64,000 nt of DNA from Stagnihabitans sp038231395 (GCA_038231395.1 JBBRLL010000001.1:62001-126000), one strand, 5' to 3'; shown: positions 9,012 through 18,759, numbered from the stretch's first letter. Made by a program: numbers and translations. The notes: a model not told the origin generated them from the letters alone.

Positions 9012-9982
9012 TGATTATTGCCATCCTGCAACGCTTCGCTCAAATGCTGTTCGTCATGTGGGGCATCAGCCTTCTGGTGTTTCTGATCTTCTTCGGCACA
9101 CCCGGAGTGGACCCGGCCGCAAGGATAGCCGGCCGCAACGCCTCACCCGAGGTGCTGGCGGCCGTGCGAAAATCCTTCGGCTTCGACCAGCCGTTTTATG
9201 TGCAATACCTGACCATGATGAAGAAAATCTTCGTCACCGGCGACCTGACCTCTTTTGTCAACCGGGGCTGGAAGGTGGTGCCCGCCGTTCTGGACACAAT
9301 TCCCGTTACCCTGTCGCTGGTGATGGGAGCCGCCGTCTTGTGGGTGGTCTTTTCCGTGCTCATCGGTGTGACCGCCGCCGCTTTTCGCGACAGCTGGATC
9401 GACAAGACCCTGATGATCCTTGGCCTGATCGGCGTGTCGATGCCGGTCTATTGGCTGGGTGAGGTGATGAACCTGATCACTCAAAGCCGGTTTCATGACA
9501 CCTGGTTTTTTTCCTGGGTGCCGCCGTTGGGTTACAAGAACTTCTCCACCGATCCGAAGGGCTGGTTTCTGACGCTGGTCATCCCGTGGATCACCCTCTC
9601 GATCCTGTATATCGGGCTATATGGCCGGGTGCTGCGGGCGTCGATTACCGAGGCGTTGCAGGAAGATTACATCCGTACCGCCCGCGCCAAGGGTCTGTCG
9701 GAAACCCGCATCCTGTTGCGCCACGCGCTGCGAACGTCGCTCATCGCCTTTGTCACCCTGTTCGGTCTGGATTTCGGCTCTTTGGTCGGAGGGTCGGCGC
9801 TGCTGACAGAGGTGGTTTTCGGCCTGCAGGGCGTCGGAAAGCTGACCTTTGATGCACTGCAAAATCTTGACCTGCCCGTCATCATGACGACCGTGCTGTA
9901 CGCCAGCTTTTTCGTCGTCCTCGCCAATGCGGTGGTGGATGTCGTCTATATCCTGCTGGACCCACGGGTGCGCACGTCATGA
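9011..9982 (+). CDS. ABC importer permease (DppB type)
   Basis: 323-residue inner-membrane permease. It begins MIIAILQRFAQMLFVMWGIS, the usual DppB first helix, and carries the EAA-type loop EALQEDYIRTARAKGLSE near residue 220. It forms the membrane channel with the preceding DppC-type subunit. Start and upstream stop share a base (TGATG), and its own stop overlaps the next gene (ATGA), so the operon is translationally coupled. Here the C-type gene precedes the B-type gene, the reverse of the E. coli dpp order. Confidence 0.94.
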   Translation: MIIAILQRFAQMLFVMWGISLLVFLIFFGTPGVDPAARIAGRNASPEVLAAVRKSFGFDQPFYVQYLTMMKKIFVTGDLTSFVNRGWKVVPAVLDTIPVTLSLVMGAAVLWVVFSVLIGVTAAAFRDSWIDKTLMILGLIGVSMPVYWLGEVMNLITQSRFHDTWFFSWVPPLGYKNFSTDPKGWFLTLVIPWITLSILYIGLYGRVLRASITEALQEDYIRTARAKGLSETRILLRHALRTSLIAFVTLFGLDFGSLVGGSALLTEVVFGLQGVGKLTFDALQNLDLPVIMTTVLYASFFVVLANAVVDVVYILLDPRVRTS

Positions 9983-10932
9983 TTTTGCAAGTGCGTGACC
10001 TGCGCGTGTCGTTTCGCACCGAGCGCGGGCTGATCCGGGTGCTGGATGGCGTATCCTTTGACGTGGCTGAGGGTGAAGTCCTTGGTATCGTGGGCGAAAG
10101 CGGCTCTGGCAAGACCGTGACGATGTTGGCCGTGATGGGGCTTATCACCGATCCGAATGCGTTGATCACCGGGTCAATCCGGTACCGCGGGCGCGAGCTG
10201 GTCGGCATGCCCAACCGCGAGATGCGCCAGTTGCGGGGCCGCGAGATTGCGATGATCTTCCAAGATCCGATGACCGCAATGACCCCGGTCTACACGATTG
10301 GCTGGCAGATTGCCGAGCAGATCCTGACCCATCAGAAGGTGTCGAAAACGCAGGCGTGGGACCGTGCAATTGCCCTGTTGGCAGAGGTTGGAATTCCCAG
10401 ACCGGACGAGGCCGTGCACCGCTATCCGCACCAGCTTTCCGGGGGGATGCGGCAGCGCGCGGTGATCGCGATGGCCTTGACCTGCAATCCGGCCCTTTTG
10501 GTGGCAGACGAACCGACCACAGCGCTGGACGTGACGGTTCAGGCGCAAATCCTTGACCTGTTGCGCAATCTGCAAAAGACCCATGGCTCCGCGATTGTGT
10601 TCATCACCCACGACCTTGGCGTGATGGCCGAAATCGCTGACCGCATTCAGGTGATGTACGCCGGAGGTATCGTGGAGCGGGCCAGCCGTGACGCGCTGTT
10701 CCACGACCCGCGCCATCCCTACACGCGCGCCCTGCTGAACTCCATCCCGCCGTTGGAGGGCGAACGCCCACACCGGCTGCAAGCGATTTCCGGCGCTCCC
10801 CCCTCGCTTTTGGACTTGCCCAAGGGTTGCGCCTTTGCACCTCGGTGCATCAAGCGGTTTGAGGCGTGTGAGGCCAAACCCATCCTTTCCGGCGGCGACC
10901 ATGAGGTCGCGTGCTTTGCGGGGCAAGCATGA
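9979..10932 (+). CDS. ABC importer ATPase (DppD type)
   Basis: 317-residue ATPase. Walker A GESGSGKT, signature LSGGMRQR, Walker B LLVADEPTTALD and the switch His in FITHDLG are all intact. The C-terminal oligopeptide-transporter extension with the Cys-containing CAFAPRCIKRFEAC block, typical of DppD/OppD, is present and may hold an iron-sulfur cluster in this family. It forms a heterodimer with the next gene's product. ATGA overlap at both ends. Confidence 0.95.
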   Translation: MILQVRDLRVSFRTERGLIRVLDGVSFDVAEGEVLGIVGESGSGKTVTMLAVMGLITDPNALITGSIRYRGRELVGMPNREMRQLRGREIAMIFQDPMTAMTPVYTIGWQIAEQILTHQKVSKTQAWDRAIALLAEVGIPRPDEAVHRYPHQLSGGMRQRAVIAMALTCNPALLVADEPTTALDVTVQAQILDLLRNLQKTHGSAIVFITHDLGVMAEIADRIQVMYAGGIVERASRDALFHDPRHPYTRALLNSIPPLEGERPHRLQAISGAPPSLLDLPKGCAFAPRCIKRFEACEAKPILSGGDHEVACFAGQA

Positions 10933-11897
10933 CGGCACTTTACGAAATCTCCAACCTGTCCAAGCGGTTCAAGATCGGAAGCCGGTTTTCAAAGCAAGGA
11001 TTGCGGGTGGTGCAGGCGGTGGACGGTGTGTCCTTGTCGATCATGCCGGGCGAGACTTTGGGTCTGGTGGGCGAAAGCGGTTGTGGCAAGTCCACGTTGG
11101 GGCGCTGCCTGTCGCGACTTTATGACATCAGCGACGGCAAACTGACCTTCGATGGCACCGATATTTCGACGCTGAATGCCCGACAGATGCGGCCATTGCG
11201 GCGCAAGGTGCAGATGGTGTTTCAGGATCCCTACGCATCGCTTAACCCGCGCCGCCGGGTGCAGGATCTGATTGCAGAGCCGTTGCGGATTCACCTGAAC
11301 TTGCCGGAAACGGAGGTGGCCGTTCGTGTGGCCAAACTTCTGGAACAGGTGGGGCTGCTGCCGGACCACGCCAACCGCTATCCGCATGAGTTTTCGGGCG
11401 GCCAGCGCCAGCGTATCGGCATCGCGCGGGCCATCGCACTGGAACCGAAGCTGGTTATTCTGGACGAACCAGTGTCCGCGCTGGATGTCTCGGTTCAGGC
11501 CCAAATCGTGAACCTGCTCGCCGATTTGCAGGAAAAGCTGAAGCTGACCTATGTTTTCGTCGCCCACGATCTCAGCGTGGTGCGGCAGGTGTCCACCCGG
11601 ATCGCGGTGATGTATCTGGGGTCGATTGTGGAGCTGGGCCAGGCCGATGACATCTTCTCGCGCCCATCGCATCCCTACACGCAAGCGCTGATTTCGGCGG
11701 TGCCAAAGCCGGTGAACGGCGAAGGGCGCAAACGGATCATTCTGACCGGCGACGTGCCAAGCCCGATCAACCCGCCAAGCGGTTGCAGGTTCCATCCGCG
11801 CTGCCCGGTGGCGCAGGATCGCTGCAAGACAGACCGGCCGGTGATGCGCCAAATGGCCGATGGACGCAGCGTCGCCTGTCATTTCCCGATCGGTTGA
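10929..11897 (+). CDS. ABC importer ATPase (DppF type)
   Basis: 322-residue ATPase: Walker A GESGCGKST, signature FSGGQRQR, Walker B LVILDEPVSALD, switch His in VAHDLS. The C-terminus has the DppF/OppF-type block SGCRFHPRCPVAQDRC. Start ATG at 10929 overlaps the DppD-type stop (ATGA); an in-frame ATG 18 bases earlier has no ribosome site of its own. It is the last gene of the peptide-import operon, and no clear terminator hairpin follows. Confidence 0.95.
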   Translation: MTALYEISNLSKRFKIGSRFSKQGLRVVQAVDGVSLSIMPGETLGLVGESGCGKSTLGRCLSRLYDISDGKLTFDGTDISTLNARQMRPLRRKVQMVFQDPYASLNPRRRVQDLIAEPLRIHLNLPETEVAVRVAKLLEQVGLLPDHANRYPHEFSGGQRQRIGIARAIALEPKLVILDEPVSALDVSVQAQIVNLLADLQEKLKLTYVFVAHDLSVVRQVSTRIAVMYLGSIVELGQADDIFSRPSHPYTQALISAVPKPVNGEGRKRIILTGDVPSPINPPSGCRFHPRCPVAQDRCKTDRPVMRQMADGRSVACHFPIG

Positions 11898-12096
11898 GAC
11901 CGGACAAACCGCATCGCCCAAGACGAACGGGATGGAAGGCAACCGGGGTTGAGGACCGCCGGCATCGCTGACCTGACTATCCAGACGAGAAGTTGCAATT
12001 TGCGAGAAGCGCTCGCCTTTTGGTTTAAATTGTTCCATACTGAACATTGTACTTGGTTATTTCCGCGCATGCCGAACAAGAAGAGGTTTCGTTTCC

Positions 12097-14139
12097 TTGG
12101 GAAGACCGCTGATCTTAGGCAGCGAACCTGCACCACGCACACCGCGCGAAAATCTGGGATATGCGATGTGGGCCGACGTCGAGATATTTCGCGGTAGCCC
12201 GTTTCCGGTCTGGGTGTTTGACGTGGACCATTCACGGGTGCTTTGGGCGAACGAACCGGCACTTGACCTTTGGGACGCCGCTTCAATGGAGCAACTTGCG
12301 GCGCGCGATCTTTCGCTGGACATGTCGACCTCTGTCCGCAACCGATTGCGGCAATGTCAGGAGAGATTCTGGCAGGGCGTTCATTTCGACGAGCATTGGA
12401 CCATCTTTCCGCTTGGCAAGCCGCGCACTCTGCTGCTCCGGTTTCGCGGCTGCCTGTTGGAGTCAGGCCGGATGGCGATGCTGAGCGAGGGGCAGGTGAT
12501 CCACGCAGCCGACCTTGATAACTTGCGCAGCACGCAGGCGCTTTTGTATACGGATGTCATGGTGACGACCTATTCGGCAGCCGGGGATTGCACCTATGCC
12601 AACCCTGCGGCGCATGAGGCCTTTCCTGGCGGGGGTCAACCACATCTGAAAAGGTTCATGAACCCGGTTTTACGGGCGATCCTTGCGCAGGTGCCTGGTG
12701 AAGCGAATGAGGGGTCTTACTTGAGCGAGGTTGCAACCTCACGCGGTCCGCGGACCCACGCGGTGGAGGTCCGGCAAAGCATTGATCCGGTCGATGGCAA
12801 CGCAAATTTCCTGATCACCGAGGTCGACGTCACCGAGCAGGAAAAAGCCAAGCACGAATTGTCGGTGCTGGCATCGCAAGACGCTTTGACAGGCTTGTTC
12901 AACCGGACCTATCTGGCAGCCTCGACCGCGGCTTTCATGGAACATGCTGCCTTGTCCGGCAGCGTGGCGGCGCTTTTGCTGCTGGATATCGACCGTTTCA
13001 AACTGGTGAACGACGCTTTGGGCAATGCGGCAGGCGACACCCTTCTGAGAGAAATCAGCCAAAGGTTAAGTCGCGTTCTGCCCGAAACTGCGCTGCTGTC
13101 ACGGTTGGGTGGGGACGAATTTTGTTGCATGCTTAGCGCGCCGGAGGGGGAAAAAGCCTTTTTGCGCATGGCTTCGGCGCTTTTGAAAGAATTGCGCCGC
13201 CCGATCTTGATTGGCGGCCATGACCTGAACGTCTCTGCCAGCGTCGGCCTGAGCGTCGCGGACAACGTGGCCGCCACATTTGACACGCTGTTGAGCAAGG
13301 CCGATCTCGCGCTGTTTGACGCCAAGGGCGACGGCGGCAACCGGGCGCGTCTGTTCCGCCCGCAGCTTGCCGAACGCCGGAACCGCTATGTGCAGGTTGA
13401 TGCCGAACTGCGCGACGCCATGACCCGCAACCGGCTGGAACTGTTTTACCAGCCGCGTATCTCGCTTGGAACGGGCAAGATCGTCGCGGCGGAGGCGCTG
13501 ATCCGGCTGAACTCCGCCTCGGGGTCGCTGTTCATGCCGGGGGAATTCATCCCGATTGCCGAAGCAACCGGTCGCATTGGGGCGATTGGCCGTTGGGTCA
13601 TGCGCGAGGCGGTGCGGCATCTGGTCATGCTGCGAAACGAGGGGAATGCCATAGACCTTTCTGTCAACGTCTCACCCAAGCAATTCGCCGATCCGTCGTT
13701 TCTGACGTTGCTGCGGCAGGTGCGGCCGATGATTGATGCGGTGCAGGGTGATATAGAGCTTGAGATTACCGAAAACATCCTGATTGACAGCGACCGCCGT
13801 TTGCAACGGGTCATGCAGCGCATCTCGAAGCTGGGGTACAAGCTGGCGATTGACGACTTTGGCACGGCCTATTCCAACCTCGCCAGCCTGACGCGCTATC
13901 CGATTTCCTGCATAAAGATTGACCGCACATTGGTCGGCCACAAGGACTTTCGGCTGTTGGTGACCGGGGTTATGACCATTGCCAGGGTGTTTGGCGCAAA
14001 GATCGTGGCCGAGGGGGTTGAGACCGAGACTCAGCGTCGCTGGCTGGCGGACAATTTGTGCGACGAATATCAGGGGTTCTTGTTCTCCAAACCGGTGCCA
14101 TTCGCCGAGCTGCAAAGGCTTGTGGCAGCCGAAAGGTAG
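12097..14139 (+). CDS. PAS-GGDEF-EAL cyclic di-GMP signalling protein
   Basis: About 680 residues: a PAS-like sensor (roughly 25-130), a second PAS-like segment (about 145-250), GGDEF (about 255-420) and EAL (about 435-680). The cyclase motif GGDEF at 338-342 is intact; no RxxD inhibitory site is seen five residues before it. The EAL domain keeps EAL, SVNVSPKQF, ELEITEN, IDDFGTAYSN, IKIDRTLV, AEGVETE and QGFLFSKP, so the phosphodiesterase residues look complete. No membrane segment, so it is cytosolic. The start is uncertain: TTG 12097 (AAGAGG about 12 bases upstream) or ATG 12166. It is monocistronic. Confidence 0.93.
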   Translation: MGRPLILGSEPAPRTPRENLGYAMWADVEIFRGSPFPVWVFDVDHSRVLWANEPALDLWDAASMEQLAARDLSLDMSTSVRNRLRQCQERFWQGVHFDEHWTIFPLGKPRTLLLRFRGCLLESGRMAMLSEGQVIHAADLDNLRSTQALLYTDVMVTTYSAAGDCTYANPAAHEAFPGGGQPHLKRFMNPVLRAILAQVPGEANEGSYLSEVATSRGPRTHAVEVRQSIDPVDGNANFLITEVDVTEQEKAKHELSVLASQDALTGLFNRTYLAASTAAFMEHAALSGSVAALLLLDIDRFKLVNDALGNAAGDTLLREISQRLSRVLPETALLSRLGGDEFCCMLSAPEGEKAFLRMASALLKELRRPILIGGHDLNVSASVGLSVADNVAATFDTLLSKADLALFDAKGDGGNRARLFRPQLAERRNRYVQVDAELRDAMTRNRLELFYQPRISLGTGKIVAAEALIRLNSASGSLFMPGEFIPIAEATGRIGAIGRWVMREAVRHLVMLRNEGNAIDLSVNVSPKQFADPSFLTLLRQVRPMIDAVQGDIELEITENILIDSDRRLQRVMQRISKLGYKLAIDDFGTAYSNLASLTRYPISCIKIDRTLVGHKDFRLLVTGVMTIARVFGAKIVAEGVETETQRRWLADNLCDEYQGFLFSKPVPFAELQRLVAAER

Positions 14140-14322
14140 ACATTGGGGCAAGGGTCAAAAGACCCGCCTGTGCTGGCGGCCAGCAATAATTGCAGCGTTT
14201 TCGGCCGGTCGGTGATCTCGAACCCTTTTGGCGCGGGCCTCGCCTGACTGGGGACCGATATACCGATCAGCTTTTCCGGCATACGCCTTGCGACGCGGGC
14301 GTGCGGCCTTCGCCTGATTGGA

Positions 14323-15303
14323 TCAGGTCTGAAACGGCGGCTTGCGGCTCCACACCAAAGCGTCACCGATCATCTGGGTCAGGGTGGAGCGGTGCGGCGT
14401 CCAGCCCAGTTCCTTGACAGCCCGGGTCGAGCCGCAGACCAGCGAGGTTGCATCGCCCGCGCGCCGCTGACCTTCGATGATTGGCACCTCGCGGTTGGTG
14501 ACGACGCGGCTGGCCTCGATCACTTCGCGCACCGAGAAGCCCTTGCCAGAGCCAAGGCAGAACACCCGGCTGCCTTTGCCATCCATCAGCCAGCGCAGGC
14601 CCAGAACATGAGCGTCCACCAGATCAGAGACATGAACATAGTCGCGGATACAGGTGCCATCGGCGGTGTTGTAGTCGCTGCCATACACGGTCAGCGCGGG
14701 CCGCTTGCCGTCGATGGCGTCCAGCATCAGCGGAATCAGATGGGTTTCCGGGATGTGCTGCTCTCCCACCTCACCCTCAGGATCGGCGCCGGCCACGTTG
14801 AAATACCGGTAGATCACTGAATTCAGGCCGTTCGACCTTTCATAATCGCGCAGCATCATTTCGATGGCACGTTTTGATCCGCCATAGGCGTTGATCGGGG
14901 TCTGCGCGGTGTCTTCGTCCAATGCCACGCCGTCCTGATCGCCATAGGTGGCGCAGGTCGACGAAAAGACGAAGTTCTTCACCCCCGCCGACAGTGTTGC
15001 CTCAATCAGGTTCAGGCTGCCATTGACGTTGGTGCGCCAGTATTTGCCAGGATTGGCCATCGACTCGCCCACCAGGGACAGGGCGGCGAAATGCATGACG
15101 GCCATCGGTTGGTACTGCGTAAAGCAGGCATCCAACGCGGCGCGATCCATCAGATCACCCTTGAACAGCGGGCCAAACTTGACGGCTTCGGCCCAGCCGG
15201 TCGTCAGGTTGTCAAACACCACCGGCGTAAAGCCCGCGACTTTCAACGCCTTGCAGGCATGTGCGCCGATGAAGCCCGCGCCGCCGGTTACGATTACATG
15301 CAT
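14323..15303 (-). CDS. galE: UDP-glucose 4-epimerase
   Basis: 326-residue short-chain epimerase interconverting UDP-glucose and UDP-galactose. The NAD-binding GGAGFIGAH lies at the N-terminus, the catalytic SST...YGGSK (Ser/Tyr/Lys) near residues 115-145, and NVAGADPEG plus IRDYVHVSDL follow. Start at 15303, preceded by GGAG eight bases upstream. It lies in a cluster with capsule export genes and ugd, which points to a role in supplying sugars for surface polysaccharide. The gene is 86 bases after kpsT on the same strand. Confidence 0.95.
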   Translation of the reverse strand: MHVIVTGGAGFIGAHACKALKVAGFTPVVFDNLTTGWAEAVKFGPLFKGDLMDRAALDACFTQYQPMAVMHFAALSLVGESMANPGKYWRTNVNGSLNLIEATLSAGVKNFVFSSTCATYGDQDGVALDEDTAQTPINAYGGSKRAIEMMLRDYERSNGLNSVIYRYFNVAGADPEGEVGEQHIPETHLIPLMLDAIDGKRPALTVYGSDYNTADGTCIRDYVHVSDLVDAHVLGLRWLMDGKGSRVFCLGSGKGFSVREVIEASRVVTNREVPIIEGQRRAGDATSLVCGSTRAVKELGWTPHRSTLTQMIGDALVWSRKPPFQT

Positions 15304-15389
15304 GATTTGCTCCGCTCTCGCCGATGTCACCGAGGTACTGCCGCAGTGCAGCGCGCTTGTCGAGTCCCTGAAACGACGGGCAGCCTCGT

Positions 15390-16082
15390 CTAGGCCAGCA
15401 ATTCCTGCGCGGTGTTGGTCAGGCCATCGCCGCGAAGGTGACGTTCGTGCACCTCCAGCGCTTCGTCGATGTCGTCGTAAAACGTGATGTCGCCCTTTTC
15501 CAAAACCGCGCCCGAGGTGCAAAGCGATTTCATCGTGCCTTTGGAGTGCGAGACGATGACCAGACCCGACTTCGACATACGATCTTCAAACACTTTCCGG
15601 CTTTTGTTTTTGAACGCGCCGTCGCCCGTCGCAGTGACTTCGTCGATCAGGTAGGTGTCAAAATGAATCCCCATCGACATCCCGAAATTCAGCCGCGCCC
15701 GCATGCCAGAGGAATAGGTCCGAACCGGCTCATGAAAATTCATGCCAAGCTCGGCAAAATCCTCCACAAATGCTGCCAGCTCGTCGGTGTCGACGCCGTA
15801 AACGCGACCGATAAATTTGACGTTTTGCGCGCCCGTCAGTTCGCCTTGAATGCAACCGGTCAGCCCAATCGGCCATGAAATGTTGCCCGACAGGCGAATG
15901 CGGCCACGGTCAGGGTTGATCTTGCCCGCGATCATCGCAAGCAAGGTCGATTTGCCAGCCCCGTTGCGCCCCATCAGCGCCATACGGGCGCCGTCCGGAA
16001 TAAGTGCGTTCAGATTGCGGGCGATGTATTTGGGATGACCACGATACCAATAGGCTTTGGTCAGATTCTGTATCTGTATCAT
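15390..16082 (-). CDS. kpsT: Capsular polysaccharide export ABC ATPase (KpsT type)
   Basis: 230-residue ATPase of an ABC-2 polysaccharide exporter. Walker A GRNGAGKST, signature YSSGMRARLNF, and a Walker B region YLIDEVTATGDGAFKNKS, the last being typical of KpsT/Wzt-like exporters. There is no extra C-terminal carbohydrate-binding domain, so it belongs with short KpsT proteins rather than Wzt. It partners with the KpsM-type permease coded divergently 1.8 kb away. KpsE begins upstream on the same strand with a 21-base gap. Confidence 0.93.
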   Translation of the reverse strand: MIQIQNLTKAYWYRGHPKYIARNLNALIPDGARMALMGRNGAGKSTLLAMIAGKINPDRGRIRLSGNISWPIGLTGCIQGELTGAQNVKFIGRVYGVDTDELAAFVEDFAELGMNFHEPVRTYSSGMRARLNFGMSMGIHFDTYLIDEVTATGDGAFKNKSRKVFEDRMSKSGLVIVSHSKGTMKSLCTSGAVLEKGDITFYDDIDEALEVHERHLRGDGLTNTAQELLA

Positions 16083-16103
16083 GGCGCTGGAAACCCTAAA
16101 CCG

Positions 16104-17783
16104 TCAGCGGCGGTCACGAAGGGCATAGTAGATCATCGCAGAGGCGGCCCAGCCAAGGAAGCCGAGCAGCGACACCAGGAATATCCACAGCCCACGGTTT
16201 GGAGCCAGCGAGGATTCCGCCAGCGTCGGTGATATGAACGTCGCCAGATAAGCCGTTTTGTGCTGTGCATCCGACACCGCTTGGTCATAAGCGGCAAGCG
16301 CCGTCATGTAGGCCTTTTGCGCGAAGTCATTGGCCATGGTCAGCGTGGCATATTTGGAGACCAGATTGGCATAGCCGGGCGCGTTCGGGTCGGCCAGACC
16401 GCCGACCTTGGAACGCTCTTCTTCGATCCGCTTTTGAATGACTTCAATCCGGCGGTTCAGGGTCGCGATACGGGGGTCGCTGTCACTGATCGTGCCAGCC
16501 AGCATGTCAAGGTCAACCTCCGCCGCCCCCAGTTGCTGAACCAGCGAGGTGACGACCAAAGACGCGCTTGCCAGCGTATCGGTCGGGTCGACGATGTGAT
16601 TGGAAATGCGGAAATCGGTTACAGCTTTTTGTGCCGCCTGCATTTCGTCTTGCGCCTTCTTCAGCGTGGCCGAGCCGTATTTGGTCGCATCCTGCTGGGC
16701 GGTCACCGACAATTCGTTGATGATCGCGGTGGATTCGTCCAAAACGGCTTGCGAAATGGCCCGCGCATCCAAGGGATCGAAGGCAAAGACCTTGACGGTC
16801 ATCAGACCGGTAGATCCGTCATAAGACGGGACCACCATTCTGGTCCAATACTTGACCAAATCCTCAATCTTGCCATCCGTGGGGAAGGTCAGAACCGGAT
16901 CATTGCCGGGTTTGGACCACAATTTGCGGAGGTCCAGCTTCTTGTCGACCCGGGTGACCAGTTCCTGACTGCCAATGAACTGGTACAGAATATCCATATT
17001 GGCGCCCGACGAAGAACCGATGCCGCCAAATCCGCCAAGAGCACCAAGGACCGAGAAGGTCGGAGAGGCGCTTTCGGTCCGGCTGGCGAAACCGATGTCA
17101 CTTTCGTATTGGTCGGCCGCGCGGGTATACATATACCAAGCCGTCACCACGCCGGGCAGAACCACCATCAACAGGAAAAAGGCGAAAAGCCCCCAATGGC
17201 GCTGGCGCATTTTGGCCGGCTTGGCCGTCGGCGATGGCACGTAATTGGCAAAGGGGTTGTCCGCTTCCGGCTTGCCCGGTTTGCCGGCAGGCTTTTCACC
17301 TTGCTTGTTGCCAGGTCTGCTGCCGGGGCCACGGCTTGGGGCCGGCGTTTCCACAAAATCGTCAGGAACCGCACGGGCATTGGAGACTATGGCCTGCGGC
17401 ACACGATCCTCAGTGCCGGGATTTGCAGCAGCGGATTCGGTTGCTTCCGAGCCAACTTCCTGCGCCACACTCGCTTGTCTTTCCTCTTCCGCCCGCCGCT
17501 GTTGGCGGATCAGCATTCCTGCACGCGCCGGAGAGTTGGAACCACCTTGCGGATTATGATCCTGATTGGCCCCGGCCTCATCGGACTTGTTCTGCTGTCT
17601 GCGCATGCCAGTTCGCACGCCTTGCCCGGCGACCGCGCCCTTTCGGCCCGCCAAGGGACGAAGCTGGGTCACACGATCATTCTTCGTGGCTGTTTCTGGC
17701 ACAGGGGACGCGGCATCAGTTTCGGCATCGTTTGAAGACGCATCCGGCGAAGCAGTCTCTGGCTTTGCAGAAGGGGGGGTCAA
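16104..17783 (-). CDS. kpsE: Capsule polysaccharide export inner-membrane protein (KpsE type) with long N-terminal tail
   Basis: 559 residues. Residues 1 to about 195 are low-complexity, rich in Pro, Ala, Gln, Arg and Glu (disordered, cytosolic). A first membrane helix follows at about 197-217, then a large periplasmic domain with coiled-coil character (about 370-510), and a second helix near 534-555. This two-helix layout is the polysaccharide co-polymerase type of KpsE/BexC. The start is TTG at 17783 with GGAAGA seven bases upstream; a run of seven Gs in the first codons makes the extreme N-terminus sensitive to sequencing error. The tail of about 190 residues is longer than in E. coli KpsE (about 380 total). 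Confidence 0.88.
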   Translation of the reverse strand: MTPPSAKPETASPDASSNDAETDAASPVPETATKNDRVTQLRPLAGRKGAVAGQGVRTGMRRQQNKSDEAGANQDHNPQGGSNSPARAGMLIRQQRRAEEERQASVAQEVGSEATESAAANPGTEDRVPQAIVSNARAVPDDFVETPAPSRGPGSRPGNKQGEKPAGKPGKPEADNPFANYVPSPTAKPAKMRQRHWGLFAFFLLMVVLPGVVTAWYMYTRAADQYESDIGFASRTESASPTFSVLGALGGFGGIGSSSGANMDILYQFIGSQELVTRVDKKLDLRKLWSKPGNDPVLTFPTDGKIEDLVKYWTRMVVPSYDGSTGLMTVKVFAFDPLDARAISQAVLDESTAIINELSVTAQQDATKYGSATLKKAQDEMQAAQKAVTDFRISNHIVDPTDTLASASLVVTSLVQQLGAAEVDLDMLAGTISDSDPRIATLNRRIEVIQKRIEEERSKVGGLADPNAPGYANLVSKYATLTMANDFAQKAYMTALAAYDQAVSDAQHKTAYLATFISPTLAESSLAPNRGLWIFLVSLLGFLGWAASAMIYYALRDRR

Positions 17784-17923
17784 TTGCTATCTTCCAATTT
17801 CGCGCAACAGTTTGCGCATGACGCATGTTCTTGATAAAGATACCTCAGTTCGGCCATCCGCTACAAGCACCGACTGTGTGCGTGAGTGTAAACGCGCCAA
17901 TCCGAGGCAGGAAAACACTAAAA

Positions 17924-18754
17924 ATGTCTGATATCAGTGCCAATCCCGATACTTCCGAGATCACTTTTGTGGCACAGCCGCCCACGAAACGCCGGTTTCG
18001 CACGTTCCGTGTGGTGACTGCCCTGATCCTGCGTGAGACCGGATCGCGCGATACCCGCGCCTCACTGGGGTTTCTGTGGAACTTGATCGACCCGATTGCC
18101 TCAATTCTGGTGCTGTCTGTGGCCTTCAGTTTTGTGCAAAAGCATCCGCCCTTGGGCATAAGCTTCGGACTTTTCTACGTCACGGGGGTCATGCCCCTCC
18201 ACCTTTACACCCAGGTTCAGGCCAAGGTAGCGAACTCCATCCGCTTTTCAGACAAATTGCTTGGATTTCCGGCGGTGACGGTTTTGGACGCGCTGTTTGC
18301 AAGGTTCCTCTTGAATGTCTTTACCAATATCGTCGTCTTCACGGCTTTGGTGATAACGTTGATGACCTATTACCAAATTCGGCTGACGGTCGATATGGGC
18401 GCGGTGTCCTTGGGTATGGCAATGGCAGCATCCTTGGGCCTTGGGATTGGCACGCTGAACGCGGTTCTGTTCCTCGCGTCGCCAACCTACGAAAGCATTT
18501 TCGGCATCGTCACAAAACCGCAGTTGCTTCTGTCAGGCGTGTTCTATCTGGTGAACGGATTGCCGACTCCCTTGTTCAATTATCTCAAGTGGAACCCGTT
18601 GGCGCAGATCGTTGCCATGGTGCGCGGCGGGCTTTATCCGGGCTATGATTCGTCCTGGGCCAATCCGTATTATGTGTTCTTCATTGCCGCCATTGCCTTC
18701 ACGCTGGGGCTGGTCGGCATCAAGAGCTTTGTTTTCGATGCCCTTGAAAAGTAA
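17924..18754 (+). CDS. kpsM: Capsular polysaccharide export ABC permease (KpsM type)
   Basis: 276-residue ABC-2 permease with about six hydrophobic segments and the N-terminal block RETGSRDTRASLGFLWNLID, which resembles the family's cytoplasmic interface helix. It forms the exporter channel with KpsT. Start ATG at 17924 after GAGGCAGGA; the frame is open further upstream but without support. Divergent from kpsE across a gap of 140 bases that should hold both promoters. Convergent with ugd, with only 12 bases between the stops. Confidence 0.92.
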   Translation: MSDISANPDTSEITFVAQPPTKRRFRTFRVVTALILRETGSRDTRASLGFLWNLIDPIASILVLSVAFSFVQKHPPLGISFGLFYVTGVMPLHLYTQVQAKVANSIRFSDKLLGFPAVTVLDALFARFLLNVFTNIVVFTALVITLMTYYQIRLTVDMGAVSLGMAMAASLGLGIGTLNAVLFLASPTYESIFGIVTKPQLLLSGVFYLVNGLPTPLFNYLKWNPLAQIVAMVRGGLYPGYDSSWANPYYVFFIAAIAFTLGLVGIKSFVFDALEK

Positions 18755-18759
18755 GGCAA

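Noticed and set aside
12031..12046. TGTTC-N6-GAACA inverted repeat upstream of the GGDEF-EAL gene
   Set aside because: Five-base arms are expected by chance at this scale, and the spacing does not match the alphaproteobacterial SOS box (GTTC-N7-GTTC).
14145..14165. GGGTC-AAAA-GACCC hairpin between the GGDEF-EAL gene and galE as a terminator
   Set aside because: Only five pairs and no T run in either direction.
16260..17735. 491-codon open frame antisense to kpsE
   Set aside because: kpsE has a consistent membrane-protein layout and operon context; the opposite frame has none.
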